This document shows, one piece after another, positions 30,238-40,365 of a stretch of DNA of 64,000 bases (position 1 is its first letter; every line of letters begins with the position of its first letter). The stretch comes from Daphnia carinata. Taxonomy: Eukaryota; Arthropoda; Branchiopoda; Diplostraca; Daphniidae. The position numbers and the translations under genes were made by a program. The DNA is taken from positions 1,712,679 to 1,776,678 of the forward strand of contig NC_081337.1 of assembly GCF_022539665.2 (NCBI RefSeq), read 5' to 3'. A model generated the notes under the pieces. It was not told where the DNA came from, searched no databases, and saw only the letters and a list, made by a program, of their open reading frames with translations.

Positions 30238-32815
30238 TCTCTTCGTGGTGAATTATAGTTGTTGCGGTATGGGCTGTTTCTTCTGCTACGATTGAAGTTT
30301 CTGTCAGGACTGGAACCTCTTCTATTCGATCTTTAGTGAAATCGAACTCGCGAATTTTGTGGTCTGGAGTATCGTTCGCTTGATCGCGAAGATCCTTGTT
30401 CTTATCGATCTGCTGCTCCTACGGTTATATCGGCATCCTACGATAATTCACGATTCTTATTAGTATTTTCCAGTTCCCGTATTTTTTGTTTTAGGAATTC
30501 GATTTCTGTCTTTTGTTGTGGAAGTTCGTTATCTTGTTGTTTCTCGTGATGCGTTTTACCTGCGATTACTGCGTTTATTTCTTTGTCTTCTGCAGTCTCT
30601 TTGCAATTTTGATTTTGGTAGAATCTCTCATTTTCCTTTTGGTTTTGGTCCGACGTTTCTTCCTGGCCTTCAATGGAGTCGTATAGGCTGTTGATTCTTG
30701 ATATAAAGGCTTTGCATTTTTCTTCAGGTTTCTGTTTCAGCGTCAACAATTTTTTTCTTAGTGCTGCTAAGTCATATGCATCCTGTAACCTTGCAATGAT
30801 GGCGGTTTTCCCCTCGTCGTACTTTAACTCGTCACCCTGCTCTTCTACGTAGTTTCCGTGCCATTCTAGGGCATCGCCTTTTAGTCTGTCGGAGAAGAAT
30901 CGTATTCTTTGGTTGTTATCCCAGTCGTTGTTACGTGCTACATGTTTTGCGTCCTTCAGCCACTCTGTTATTAGTTTATCAGTACATTTTCCTTTGAAAA
31001 TTGGAATTGACTTTTTGTCTTCTCTCGAGAATAATTCTCCTAGTGCTTTTACGATTGGGTGGGCTGTGACCGAACCGATGTCATCGGCATCTGTTGTGTC
31101 GCGGTCAATTCTCAAAGTTTCCTTTTGCGGAAGACCCATTTTGATTCTTTGTTTGAGAGTCTGATACTTCTGTTCTAGTTGAAGGAGGTTATCGTTTTGG
31201 ATCTCGATTTGGTTTTTGAGGTCGTCGTTGAGTTGCTGGAGTTCGGCGATTTCTTCTGATTCTAACTCGAAGTGGAGGGATTTGTCTCATCCTTCCGTTA
31301 GCGAGGTCAGGTCGTTTATCTCACTCACTAGCTTCGTTATCTCTCCTGGTTCTTTGGAGACGTCTAGATCTTCAGTTTCGGCGAATGTTACCTGTTGTTT
31401 CCTATATTCTTTTATTCTGTTCTCCAAATACTTAATTTTTTCTTCTCGGTCTCCCGCCTGTATGTTGATCTTCTGTAATTCCTTTTCAAGACTTTTATTC
31501 TTTGTATTAATATATATATATCAGGCTTCTCCTTAACCCGGCTTTTTCGGTTAAGGTTTTTTCAAGGATTTCTTTTGTTTCCTTTGTTTCTTTCTGAAGT
31601 TGATTGTTGGTTTCCAAGGCTACCTTTGTCTGTTGTTCTGCGGTTTCTAACCTCGCAACCAGTTGTTTCTTTCACCTTCAAGGTTGCTAATTATTTGTTG
31701 CCCTTCTCTCTCAACAGCTGCTTTATTTTATTCTCTTTTTCTCAAAAGGTTTTGTAACTGGTTCTCTGTTGCTGTGGTAATTTCAAGGCTGCGTTCTAAT
31801 TCGCTGATTCCGTTGTTGGCCTTTTCAAGGGAGTTCTTGAGGGCTTCGTTACTTTCTTGGAGTTGCTCGAGGGAACTACTTAAGGTGTATTTGGAACTTT
31901 TTGCCTTTTTCTTATTGCTATGCAACTGCTTTCGCAGACTCTGTAACTCGATGTTGAAGTCAGACGAATGTTTTTTCTCTTCAATCTGTGCAGGTACAGT
32001 AAGGCTCCACAAAACGTGACAAGTCGCGCGAGGGGTGACCCTTCCCGTATTGCGGATTTTCCCAATTTGCGAGTTGCCATAAGGCTACCATTGGTGGGGT
32101 TCTCCAACCTTTTTACACTTGCTTTTTTCAATGCGACAAGCCATACGATAAAAATTAGGATTTTAGAACCCGATAGGGAGCTGAAAACAAGACCATGTTT
32201 TTCTTGGTTTTGTCCCTTTTAAAGCTCTGTAACTCACTTTTTGAATTTTAAGTTTTAACTGAATGATTTCAGTGCATCTTTTCTTTCGGTACAGCAGTGT
32301 ACTACATGCCCCTATTTCCCCTAACGCTGGACCTTGTTAAACTTAATAAGCGTATTTTTAAACCATGAAAATGTTGTGGTGCGTCACCGTACTTTGAGAA
32401 GAATAAAATAAAACAAATGGTAAACGGCAGTCAGTGCATTGTAGGCCTACACATTCATTCACACTGCAGTGCACTACCAGGAATTTTAATCTCCCTCTAA
32501 CAGATCTGAGAAAATGCCCTAAGGCGGAAATTTGGTGCGAGCAGGCCCTCTTCCCGTTTTGCGAGATGTCCCCTTTCGCAGGCGTCCCGTTTTGTGGAGC
32601 ATTACTGTACTACTTCATTTTGCAAAACACTGATGGCACCCAACAGGAATTCTTTCTCTTTGCCATGTACAATGTTTATCTGCTGCAATAAACTGTCAAG
32701 GTTTTCGATGTTGCCACCGAGGGATTCTACGTGGTCTTTAAGTGTCTTTGTGGTATTTGTAATTATTTCTGCTGTTATACCATTTGCTACTTGTAAAGTT
32801 TGCTCTAATAACTAA
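30238..32815 (-). pseudogene. gag: Ty3-A Gag, N-terminal and capsid part
   Basis: Read from 32815 down. A helical/coiled-coil N-terminal part (KTLKDHVESLGGNIENL and on) is interrupted at 32608/31996 by the Tc1-like MITE. It resumes in the same frame with VPAQIEEKKHSS. Long coiled coils follow to about 31150. From 31139 a Ty3/Gypsy capsid reads IPIFKGKCTDKLITEWL, RIRFFSDRLKGDALEWHGNY, KAFISRINSLYDS. Several frame changes are present. Strand, order and type fit the zinc-knuckle piece at 21535-21195 and the pol at 1294-1, so all three are taken as one split element. Confidence 0.82.
31997..32607. mobile_element. Tc1/mariner-type MITE (611 bp) in Ty3-A gag
   Basis: Inverted ends begin CAGTAAGGCTCCACAAAACG and CAGTAATGCTCCACAAAACG, the usual CAGT start of Tc1/mariner repeats. 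It is flanked by duplicated TA (31995-31996 and 32608-32609). Removing it with one TA restores an open gag frame. It has no transposase ORF. Confidence 0.88.
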
Positions 32816-33303
32816 TAGGAATGCAATTGCAATCCGTTGCGCGCTTTTTTGCTAACCTCTTGTTTCTTGGATTCTCGCACTGTTAATTAAATAAACCGCT
32901 ATGTAGCAAAATTTTTTTCAATTTTTTATCTATAAGATTGGTTGACTAGCATGCTAGTCATGTATTAACCGAACACCACCAGGCGTTGAACTCACTACGT
33001 AAAAGCAGCTAGAAATGCGTTTGCTTTTACAGCAAACTATTGGCTGTCACAGAAAAAAAACATTGTGAGTTCAGCGCCTCAGGTGGGAATAAAATAAACT
33101 ATTTTTGACGGGAAAAACTTACCACCGTCTTCACTTTAAAAAATTCCCTTTCCTAAAATAATTAATATTAAGTGATATTACTAAAAAGGGATATAGTTTA
33201 ATGAATATCCTATTGATTAACATAATTGCGAGGTCTAGGAAACATTTCCTTGTATGAAAAAAAAAATGTCCCTTTGCGCTTTCTTGAATTGAACCCACAA
33301 TAT
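32816..33303. repeat. Non-coding segment with nested inverted repeats
   Basis: A perfect 16-bp palindrome GACTAGCATGCTAGTC lies at 32944-32959. Arms 32976-32995 and 33065-33086 pair (CCACCAGGCGTTGAACTCAC type). Inside them GTAAAAGCA (32999-33007) pairs with TGCTTTTAC (33022-33030). This looks like a small hairpin transposon remnant. No gene. Confidence 0.5.
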
Positions 33304-33584
33304 TGTAGCGCCAATGGACTTTGTCGCCGATCGCATGATGATAGGCGATCCGCAAGTCAGGCGTTGGCTAGCATTGCCGGTCTGGCTGGATGTCGGGAGC
33401 CTTAAAAGCCCGACTCTGATAAGCCAGAGGGTTTAGTTAGTTGATAGTTGAACAGTAGTCAAGTAGTCATCGATTGAGTTGTTGTGTCATAGTGTTCGAT
33501 AGTTGATTGAGTTGTAACCTGTTGTTTAGTGCTGTATCTTGTGAAGTGGGTCTAATAAACGAACCTTAACCCAGAGTTGTTACA
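33304..33584 (+). repeat. Element E 5' LTR (281 bp)
   Basis: Starts TGTAGCGCC and ends GTTGTTACA, followed at once by a primer-site-like TGG. AATAAA at 33552-33557 (GTCTAATAAACG) fits the R region. CTTAAAAG near 33400 is a weak TATA-like box. No matching 3' LTR exists in the window. Confidence 0.78.
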
Positions 33585-33602
33585 TGGTGGAGATGCTCCT
33601 GC
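33585..33602 (+). promoter_or_regulatory. Element E primer binding site (putative)
   Basis: TGGTGGAGATGCTCCTGC begins directly after the LTR end. The tRNA is not assigned. Confidence 0.6.
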
Positions 33603-33648
33603 GTTCTTACCTGGTCAACTGCACGTTTAACTCAGGTAGGCGTTTGTT

Positions 33649-35469
33649 GTGAGGGGTCTCTGGGAGTCGAACCCAGCAATTTATTGTTGGGCACGAGGCC
33701 ACAACAACGGTCTGAGAAAACGTGTGATTGGCAGTGAGTCGCAGTGGGTCCTCGTTTGGATGTCACACGGGAGAGGTGTGATTTCAGACGCTGGGGAAAG
33801 GGGTCGTCGAAGAGCAGCTGAAGAGGCGGCGAAGGAGATTCAAACCTATTACACGGGTTTGAGGCCGGCGACACCTCTAAGTACAGCGGCGCGAGCTTCA
33901 ACAAGATTTCAGGAGGCAGGTGTAACATCAGTGCGATCTAAGGGGCGGTCGAGAGGTTCCCCTGGCGTGGTGAGTGAGCTCACTTTCGGGCGCAAAGGTA
34001 CGTGGGTGACCAGAGAGGCGTCCCAACAAGGAGATATGCCAGACCTGACGCAGTTTCAGTTGGATTCCGAACCACAGGGTAAGGAATTCGTGGATACTCA
34101 GAGTCACCAGGTGTCAGAGAGACAAAAAACCAAGTGTGCTGCGGGAAGAGGGGGATTCGAGCCGACGGCTGCACACGAGCATCGTGAGCGTTCCCGTAGG
34201 GTTGGGAGCGAGGTTGACACACGAGCCGAAGTGGAAGAAGAGGAACGACAGGAAGAGCGGCGGGTCAACCGAGATCAGAAATTGCATACGCGACGACTGG
34301 AGGTAGACGACGCTGCGTCGTTCATCAATCAAGTAGCAGGGCCCGTAAGTCAGGAAACGATCAAAATACAAGCCATTCCGGCGGAGAGTAGGCGGCGGAA
34401 GGCGGGGGCCGTTAGCAGCGATCAAGGGTCGCGGGCTCGGCAGACTATCGAAACGAACTCGTTAGAGACACAAGAGACGGTGACCGAAAACCAGGAAGGG
34501 GCGCGTCCAGTGTCAGTGCAGGCGGAAGGCGCTGCCGACAGGAGAAGCGCGGTTGGCGTGGAAGCCGACACCACTGGCATCACCGAGAGATCATCGGGTG
34601 CCGACAGCAGGCAGCTGTCGACGGAAGAACACGACGCGGTGGAAGAACGAGAAGTAAGCTTGGAAAGAAGAAGCCCGCGCGATGGTCTACGACCTAGGGC
34701 GTCTAGCACGTCGCACGCAGCGGTCTTGGTCAGGCCAGAAAGAAGTGGATTCAGTGTTGGGGATTCACCAAAGCGGCAATCCATAGCCCAAGAAGAGGAA
34801 CTAGCTTGGGACCATTTTCTGGCTGAGGAGGAAGACATGGTGGAGAGGCCGATCTTTCAGTATAAGGAGCCGGAGAAATTCCGTGGCACGGCCAAGGAAA
34901 ATGCTGTGGTGTGGATTGACCGATTCGAAAGGATAGGTCGCCACAACAGATGGACCAATAATGACTTGGCGAGAGCGATAGACGTGTCGCTCGAAGAGGC
35001 GGCCTACAAGTGGATTGTAGGCCTAGAGGCACTCAAAGAAGTGATCAAGATTGGTGATGTCGTGCAAATTCATCAAGAAGGTAAAAGATCAGAGTGGAAG
35101 CTGGCAGTAGTAGATCGACTTAACCGAGGTGCGGATGGTATGGTACGTTCGGCTGAAATACGGACGGCACAGGGAAGAACCAATCGTCCCATTAACAAAC
35201 TCTACCCGCTGGAAGTGTTTGAGCCGGCGGAAACATTGATAGTAGTAGAATCAAAGAAACCAAGCGCTAGTGAAGTCCCAGCTACAGGTCCGTCGGTGTC
35301 TACAATTCAAGATCCATCTGAAATTACGTACGTGTCATCGAACCCGATTCCATACGCCGAGGAAATGCCTACCAGGGTAGGGAGAATCCAGCGCAAAGCA
35401 GCCCAGCAAGCCGTAAGAAAGATCAAAAAGATGGCTATAATGGAGACGGTGGAAGAAGAAGATCAGTAA
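33649..35469 (+). CDS. Element E chimeric ORF: Gag N part fused in frame to integrase C terminus
   Basis: 606 codons without a stop. A likelier start is MSHGRGVIS at 33763. Residues 1-390 are charged, low-complexity and Arg/Glu-rich. A Gypsy-type capsid start follows (EKFRGTAKENAVVWIDRFERIGRHNRW, EEAAYKWIVGLEA). At about 35035 it passes directly into GDVVQIHQEGKRSEWKLAVVDRL ... RPINKLYPLEVFE, a DUF5641-like integrase C terminus of the BEL type. The rest of capsid, NC, protease, RT, RNase H and integrase core is missing. It is a deletion or recombination product that kept its frame. Confidence 0.8.
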   Translation: MRGLWESNPAIYCWARGHNNGLRKRVIGSESQWVLVWMSHGRGVISDAGERGRRRAAEEAAKEIQTYYTGLRPATPLSTAARASTRFQEAGVTSVRSKGRSRGSPGVVSELTFGRKGTWVTREASQQGDMPDLTQFQLDSEPQGKEFVDTQSHQVSERQKTKCAAGRGGFEPTAAHEHRERSRRVGSEVDTRAEVEEEERQEERRVNRDQKLHTRRLEVDDAASFINQVAGPVSQETIKIQAIPAESRRRKAGAVSSDQGSRARQTIETNSLETQETVTENQEGARPVSVQAEGAADRRSAVGVEADTTGITERSSGADSRQLSTEEHDAVEEREVSLERRSPRDGLRPRASSTSHAAVLVRPERSGFSVGDSPKRQSIAQEEELAWDHFLAEEEDMVERPIFQYKEPEKFRGTAKENAVVWIDRFERIGRHNRWTNNDLARAIDVSLEEAAYKWIVGLEALKEVIKIGDVVQIHQEGKRSEWKLAVVDRLNRGADGMVRSAEIRTAQGRTNRPINKLYPLEVFEPAETLIVVESKKPSASEVPATGPSVSTIQDPSEITYVSSNPIPYAEEMPTRVGRIQRKAAQQAVRKIKKMAIMETVEEEDQ

Positions 35470-35484
35470 TTCCGGCCGGGTGTA

Positions 35485-35501
35485 TGTCGGAAATTTCCGA
35501 C
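35485..35501 (+). repeat. Palindrome at a probable BEL-type LTR start
   Basis: T followed by GTCGGAAATTTCCGAC, a perfect 16-bp palindrome. BEL-D LTRs start with almost the same sequence (TGTCGGAAATTCCGAC). It lies 16 bp after the stop of the chimeric ORF, where a 3' LTR should start. Confidence 0.55.
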
Positions 35502-35611
35502 CCTAAGAAGCCCTCACCCTTTAATTACAATTTCATTAATTTGTCCTTAAGTACTTGTCAAAAAACGCAGATACTCTTGTCTACTTATTAAATGTGTAGC
35601 GAACCAGTTTA

Positions 35612-35697
35612 CCCTTCAGGGCTGACGCGCAAATTGTTATCCCTCCAGGGCTGACGCGAAATTGTTATCCCTCCAGGGCTGATGCGCCAATTGTTTG
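35612..35697 (+). repeat. Tandem repeat, three copies of about 28-29 bp
   Basis: Unit CCCTCCAGGGCTGACGCG plus AAATTGTTAT, copies at 35612, 35641 and 35669 with few changes. CCTCCAGGG forms a small hairpin in each unit. Confidence 0.85.
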
Positions 35698-37715
35698 TTC
35701 CCTCCACCCTCATCAAAAAATCAAGATCTTGGCCTAAGTATAGGCAGTATTCCTTTTTGTCTCAAACGGACAGGACGCATTGTTTTCAAACGGCCTAGTC
35801 TCATGTGTTGCGTCCCCCCCCCCACATTCGTGAAACTGAATAAACAGGCTACTCAACAAACTATACACTTAGTGAAGTTAATGTCGAGAGAAAGTTATTG
35901 ACAGAGTAGCAAGTACAATGCCAACACCAATTTTCCACCGTGAAGGCTGCCTAGTTATCAGCAAATTTGGTTTTATGGAATTTTTTAATCCCTCACACAT
36001 TCTGAAAAAGACCACTTTAGATCAATAAGTGGCAATGATTAAAATGGAAAAAAACTTAAACCAAACGTGAAAATCTTGGTAGGCCCAGCTGAAGTTGAGA
36101 ATGCAAGAAGCATTGAAGAGAAACTGGCATGAAATGGTGCTTTTCAAATAGCTGAAGGTTTGCAGGTAAACTATCAATTTGACAAACACATTTGAAAGAT
36201 GTTAAAAACTTTTAATTTTTCTGTATTGCAATAGGTAGAAGACTGTGGAATTGCTTGACAAATATATTAAGAAACGAGATAAATCAAATCAGAAAGTAAA
36301 AAAAAATTGGGCTGAACGTATCGAAGAAAAGGAAAAGAGAAAGGAATAACAACAGATAAAGAGAAAAGCCAACATTAAGAAAGAGGAAACTGAAAAGGAA
36401 GAATATAAAGTGATTAAACCAAATTTAAAAAAGGAAAATTTATCATATTAAATACTGATACTGACTCATGGATGAGCTAAACTCGTGTTCTTTCATGTGC
36501 AAGCCATGTCGTTATAGTTAAAAAAAAAATACACTGGCATGCCTTCCATGATCTTGGAAAATTTTAAGAAACAAAATCTTAGATTCATTTTATAAGGTTT
36601 AGCGTCTTCACTAATAACAGTCTCACAAAACAAAGTCCTTCCTGGTAGAAAACTGTGGCTCATAGACGTTCCTACGCAAATTGAATATTCCAGTTTTGCT
36701 CGAACTATTAATTGCTTTGCTGAAAAGCGCTCCAAGATAACAGTCAGCAGTAACCACTTGGCATAATTATAGCAGTAGGTTATGATTTTAATATATTTAT
36801 TGGGCTCTTTGTAATCGTGAAAAGAATTGAAAATGTGATAAGGAAATAAATGGTATGAGAATCAATATTGAATTATAATAGTTTTTATTTGTCCTTATCT
36901 CAAACGATAGTTTAAGTTTGTAATGTTCTTCCTATAAAAATTATTTATCAAATGTTAATAATAATAAACTAGTCTTCGTATTAACATATCTTTGTTCCCA
37001 GCAACCACAAAAGCCACGCGGAACTCATTCAGTTATCGTATTCACAACAAATCAGTGGTCTTTACCTTGGCATAAGTATCGACAAAGGGAAGTTATAAGG
37101 GAGATGGACTAATGGCTGGGGGGGCATGATCAAAGAGGGTGGACAGAACAAGGCTAAGTGGGAAAAATATATATTTCTCATATTATATTTAAAGAAGCTA
37201 AAGTAGTTCAATAAACAAAAATTGTGAAAAGTGAACCTTTTTTAATAACCTGTCTTTAAAAGTGATTTCTAGAACGCTGTTTTCATTCCACCACCTGTTT
37301 TGTAGTGAATTAGTTGCTAAAAAGCATTGTTTTTCTATAAAACAATTTTTCATTTCAAGAAATGATTTGAAACTATGAAAAGGTATTTAAAACGCAAAAA
37401 GCAAAGAAATCAATAAACAAAACTTACTAGCGTTATAATAGAAAACAAATATCCCATTTGTAAAAAAAAATGCGAATTCGACTCCACTGCCACCAAATAT
37501 AAGGTTATTTTATATTGATTATAACTGATTTCTTCACACCGTACTTTGAAGTTTGCATTTCAAACGAGATCAACTGAGAAATATTTGAGAATGATCCAAA
37601 AAAGGAACTCATTGTCACAGTTAGGTGGATAGATTGCTTTTATAGTTTTTTAAAATGTCAGGGTCTCGCCACGAAGAAAGATGCGTGAAGCGTTGATTAA
37701 AGGGGAAATTAGCTG
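35698..37715. other. AT-rich region without a recognised gene
   Basis: Contains a C run near 35814-35824 and a lysine/glutamate-coding but stop-rich stretch near 36230-36450 that may be a decayed transposon gene. Otherwise no structure was recognised. Confidence 0.5.
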
Positions 37716-38208
37716 TGTAAGGAACGGCTATCCGTACTCCTTACCTTCCCCTCTCGTTCCCACGCTTGCAACCCTTTTACCCCCTCTTCCGCCAACAGGT
37801 CATCTGCCGATGGCTCTGGCCTTCAAACTTGCCAATTCCTCACATAGGTGTTACATTTACACGCAGAATATTTATTCCCGTTGGGACACTTAATCCTAAA
37901 TGTCCTTGCTTCTTCGTATAAATGTTGCCCTTTTTCCAGATTGTCAGGCAGTCCACTTTTAGTAATTCTTCAGTGCAGTCTACTTTCAGTTGTCATCACA
38001 GCGAGTCCACTTTTAACTTTCAGCCAAGTGTATTTTTAAGCCTTGAAGCCGTCTACTCTTAACTTTCAGTCAGTCTGTCTCAGTAAGTCTCCTTTCGGCA
38101 ACTAATAATTTGGTCATTGTAAAATACTCAAACATCCGTGCAACAATACAACGCATCATCACTATCCAACAATTAAAAGTAAGGAATAGATTCTTTTCGA
38201 TCCTTACA
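37716..38208 (+). repeat. LTR-F 5' LTR
   Basis: 493 bp. TATAAA at 37917-37922. The downstream half has repeated CAGTCCACTTTTA / CAGTCTACTTTCA-like units. Confidence 0.9.
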
Positions 38209-38328
38209 TTTGGTGACAGTGAACGTCGAACCCTGAACCCCCGAAGAGACTTTAATCAGTGCCCTCTCCCTTAACGTTTGACAATCCAATAGTGCCATCT
38301 ACCGCCAATCGATAATTTATTTTGAAAA

Positions 38329-38628
38329 ATGCAGAAAGCTATCAAGATAAATACGACGTTGATTAAAACAGTTTGGAACGAAAAAATTACACGTCAATTG
38401 AAGAAATTTGGACAAATTTTGAGAGACATTTCTACACGTCAGAGTGACATTGAAGTACCAGTAAATATTCAAGTAAATCCCATGCTCAATGAGAAACGAA
38501 CTCCAGAAGATACAAGCATCACTACCACTGAACCTCTTTCCATTCCAACAATTACACCTGAACTTCCAAAAACGATAGGAGATCAACTCCCAAATGGCGT
38601 CTCTACAAAACTTGAGGAAAACGAATAA
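38329..38628 (+). pseudogene. LTR-F Gag-like fragment (99 codons)
   Basis: MQKAIKINTTLIKTVWNEK, then a Thr/Pro/Glu-rich tail. Similar composition continues with stops to about 39110 (ENFEPPHVLSTKF, then KPEARFTETKDCYSI). It is probably the remnant of a gag gene; no domain is assignable. Confidence 0.4.
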
Positions 38629-39868
38629 TTTACCAAGTGCGCTACCGTATCGCATAATCAAAAAGATTTAACCGTCATATCTTACTACCAAAACGAAGAC
38701 TAAGCCTGCTACAAAAATATCAAGAGTAATATCGCCATCTCGTCAACCAAAGATCATCAAACACAGTGCAATCGACGACCTAGCAATATCGAAGAAACTA
38801 CCTCTTCACAGAGAACCTCTTCATTCGAACCTTCGGCTGTCCGTTATACTGCAACAACCACGCCATCTGCCGAGAATTTCGAACCACCTCACGTCCTTTC
38901 AACCAAATTCATTGCTAACCAAGCCGACGATCTTCCTGCCAATGCCTCCATGAATTCTATCATACAAAAATATTGCTCTAAATTCAAGAAACCAGAAGCA
39001 AGGTTCACAGAAACAAAAGACTGCTACAGCATTCAGCACTTCAATGATCCAATAACTCGCCCGAGGCCCAATGCGAAGATGAAACTAACAGATTATCTTT
39101 ATTATACCCTTTTTCTACACTAAATACTCGTACGACTTAACCAGCCCTCTCCAACAGCCGATTCCTGACCAATTATTCGACATCCTCATCGCACAACTCA
39201 ACATAATTTACTATCGCCAACACGCTCCATCTGCACAAGTAACTGAAGACTCATCAACGAAAGAAGATTTATCCATGGCCGGTTAAATATTGCACATACT
39301 GTTTTAGAAGACTCTGCTGATATCTACACATTCTTTTCCTAATTTCTTTACCCTTCCTTCAAGCCAACTTTACAGGTCTAATATCGCATTTGGTTATCAT
39401 CGGTGCGCGCCCAAAAAAATGTACTAAAAATTATATTATCCTCCGCCAGCCGGAGCACATCCCTCGTATCGACTGCCGCGACAGTGTGCTAAGAAATAGA
39501 CTCTGTCCCAGTCACAAATCTCCCCTTTCTGATAGGCAAGGTGTTCTAGGTTAAGACACCCCCCTGTCAGCCACAAGAGCTAACGAACTAAAGAAGACGT
39601 CTGAATCCACAGAGACCACGTCGAGTTCAACTTTCAAGCAACTACGGACTTCTCAGCCCTGGACCTGGTTATGTTACAGACGTTTTTGGCATTACGGCTA
39701 CCGGGTAGATGTTCGCATTCATGGACCTCTGGATTCTCGCCTGCTGCGGAACCCATGTTCTCTTCAAAAAATTCTAAAAATGTCGCACCATTGTTTGCCT
39801 GATCCAACATTGACCAAATATTCCTCTTTTATTGATTGCGGGACGCAATCTTTCGGCCCGGGATGCTA

Positions 39869-40361
39869 TGTAAGGAACGGTCAATCGTACTCCTTACCTT
39901 CCCCTCTCGTTCCCACGCTTGCAACCCTTTTCCCCCCTCTTCCGCCAACAGGTCATCTGCCGATGGCTCTGGCCTTCAAACTTGCCAATTCCTCACATAG
40001 GTGTTACATTTACACGCAGAATATTTATTCCCGTTGGGACACTTAATCCTAAATGTCCTTGCTTCTTCGTATAAATGTTGCCCTTTTTCCAGATTGTCAG
40101 GCAGTCCACTTTTAGTAATTCTTCAGTGCAGTCTACTTTCAGTTGTCATCACAGCGAGTCCACTTTTAACTTTCAGCCAAGTGTATTTTTAAGCCTTGAA
40201 GCCGTCTACTCTTAACTTTCAGTCAGTCTGTCTCAGTAAGTCTCCTTTCGGCAACTAATAATTTGGTCATTGTAAAACACTCAAACATCCGTGTAACAAT
40301 ACAACGCATCATCACTATCCAACAATTAAATGTAAGGAATAGATTCTTTTCGATCCTTACA
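39869..40361 (+). repeat. LTR-F 3' LTR
   Basis: 493 bp, about 98% identical to 37716-38208. TATAAA at 40070-40075. Followed by GCTG, the target duplication. Confidence 0.9.
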
Positions 40362-40365
40362 GCTG

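Larger units (their letters stand above)
37716..40361 (+). mobile_element. LTR-F: complete 2.65-kb non-autonomous LTR retrotransposon
   Basis: 493-bp LTRs at 37716-38208 and 39869-40361 start TGTAAGGAACGG and end GATCCTTACA, with about ten differences. GCTG flanks both ends (37712-37715 and 40362-40365). A primer-site-like TGGTGACAGTGAACG starts at 38211. The 1.66-kb interior has no RT or integrase. It holds only a 99-codon frame (38329-38628) and stop-containing Gag-like stretches to about 39290. It must have been mobilised by a related element. Confidence 0.9.
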
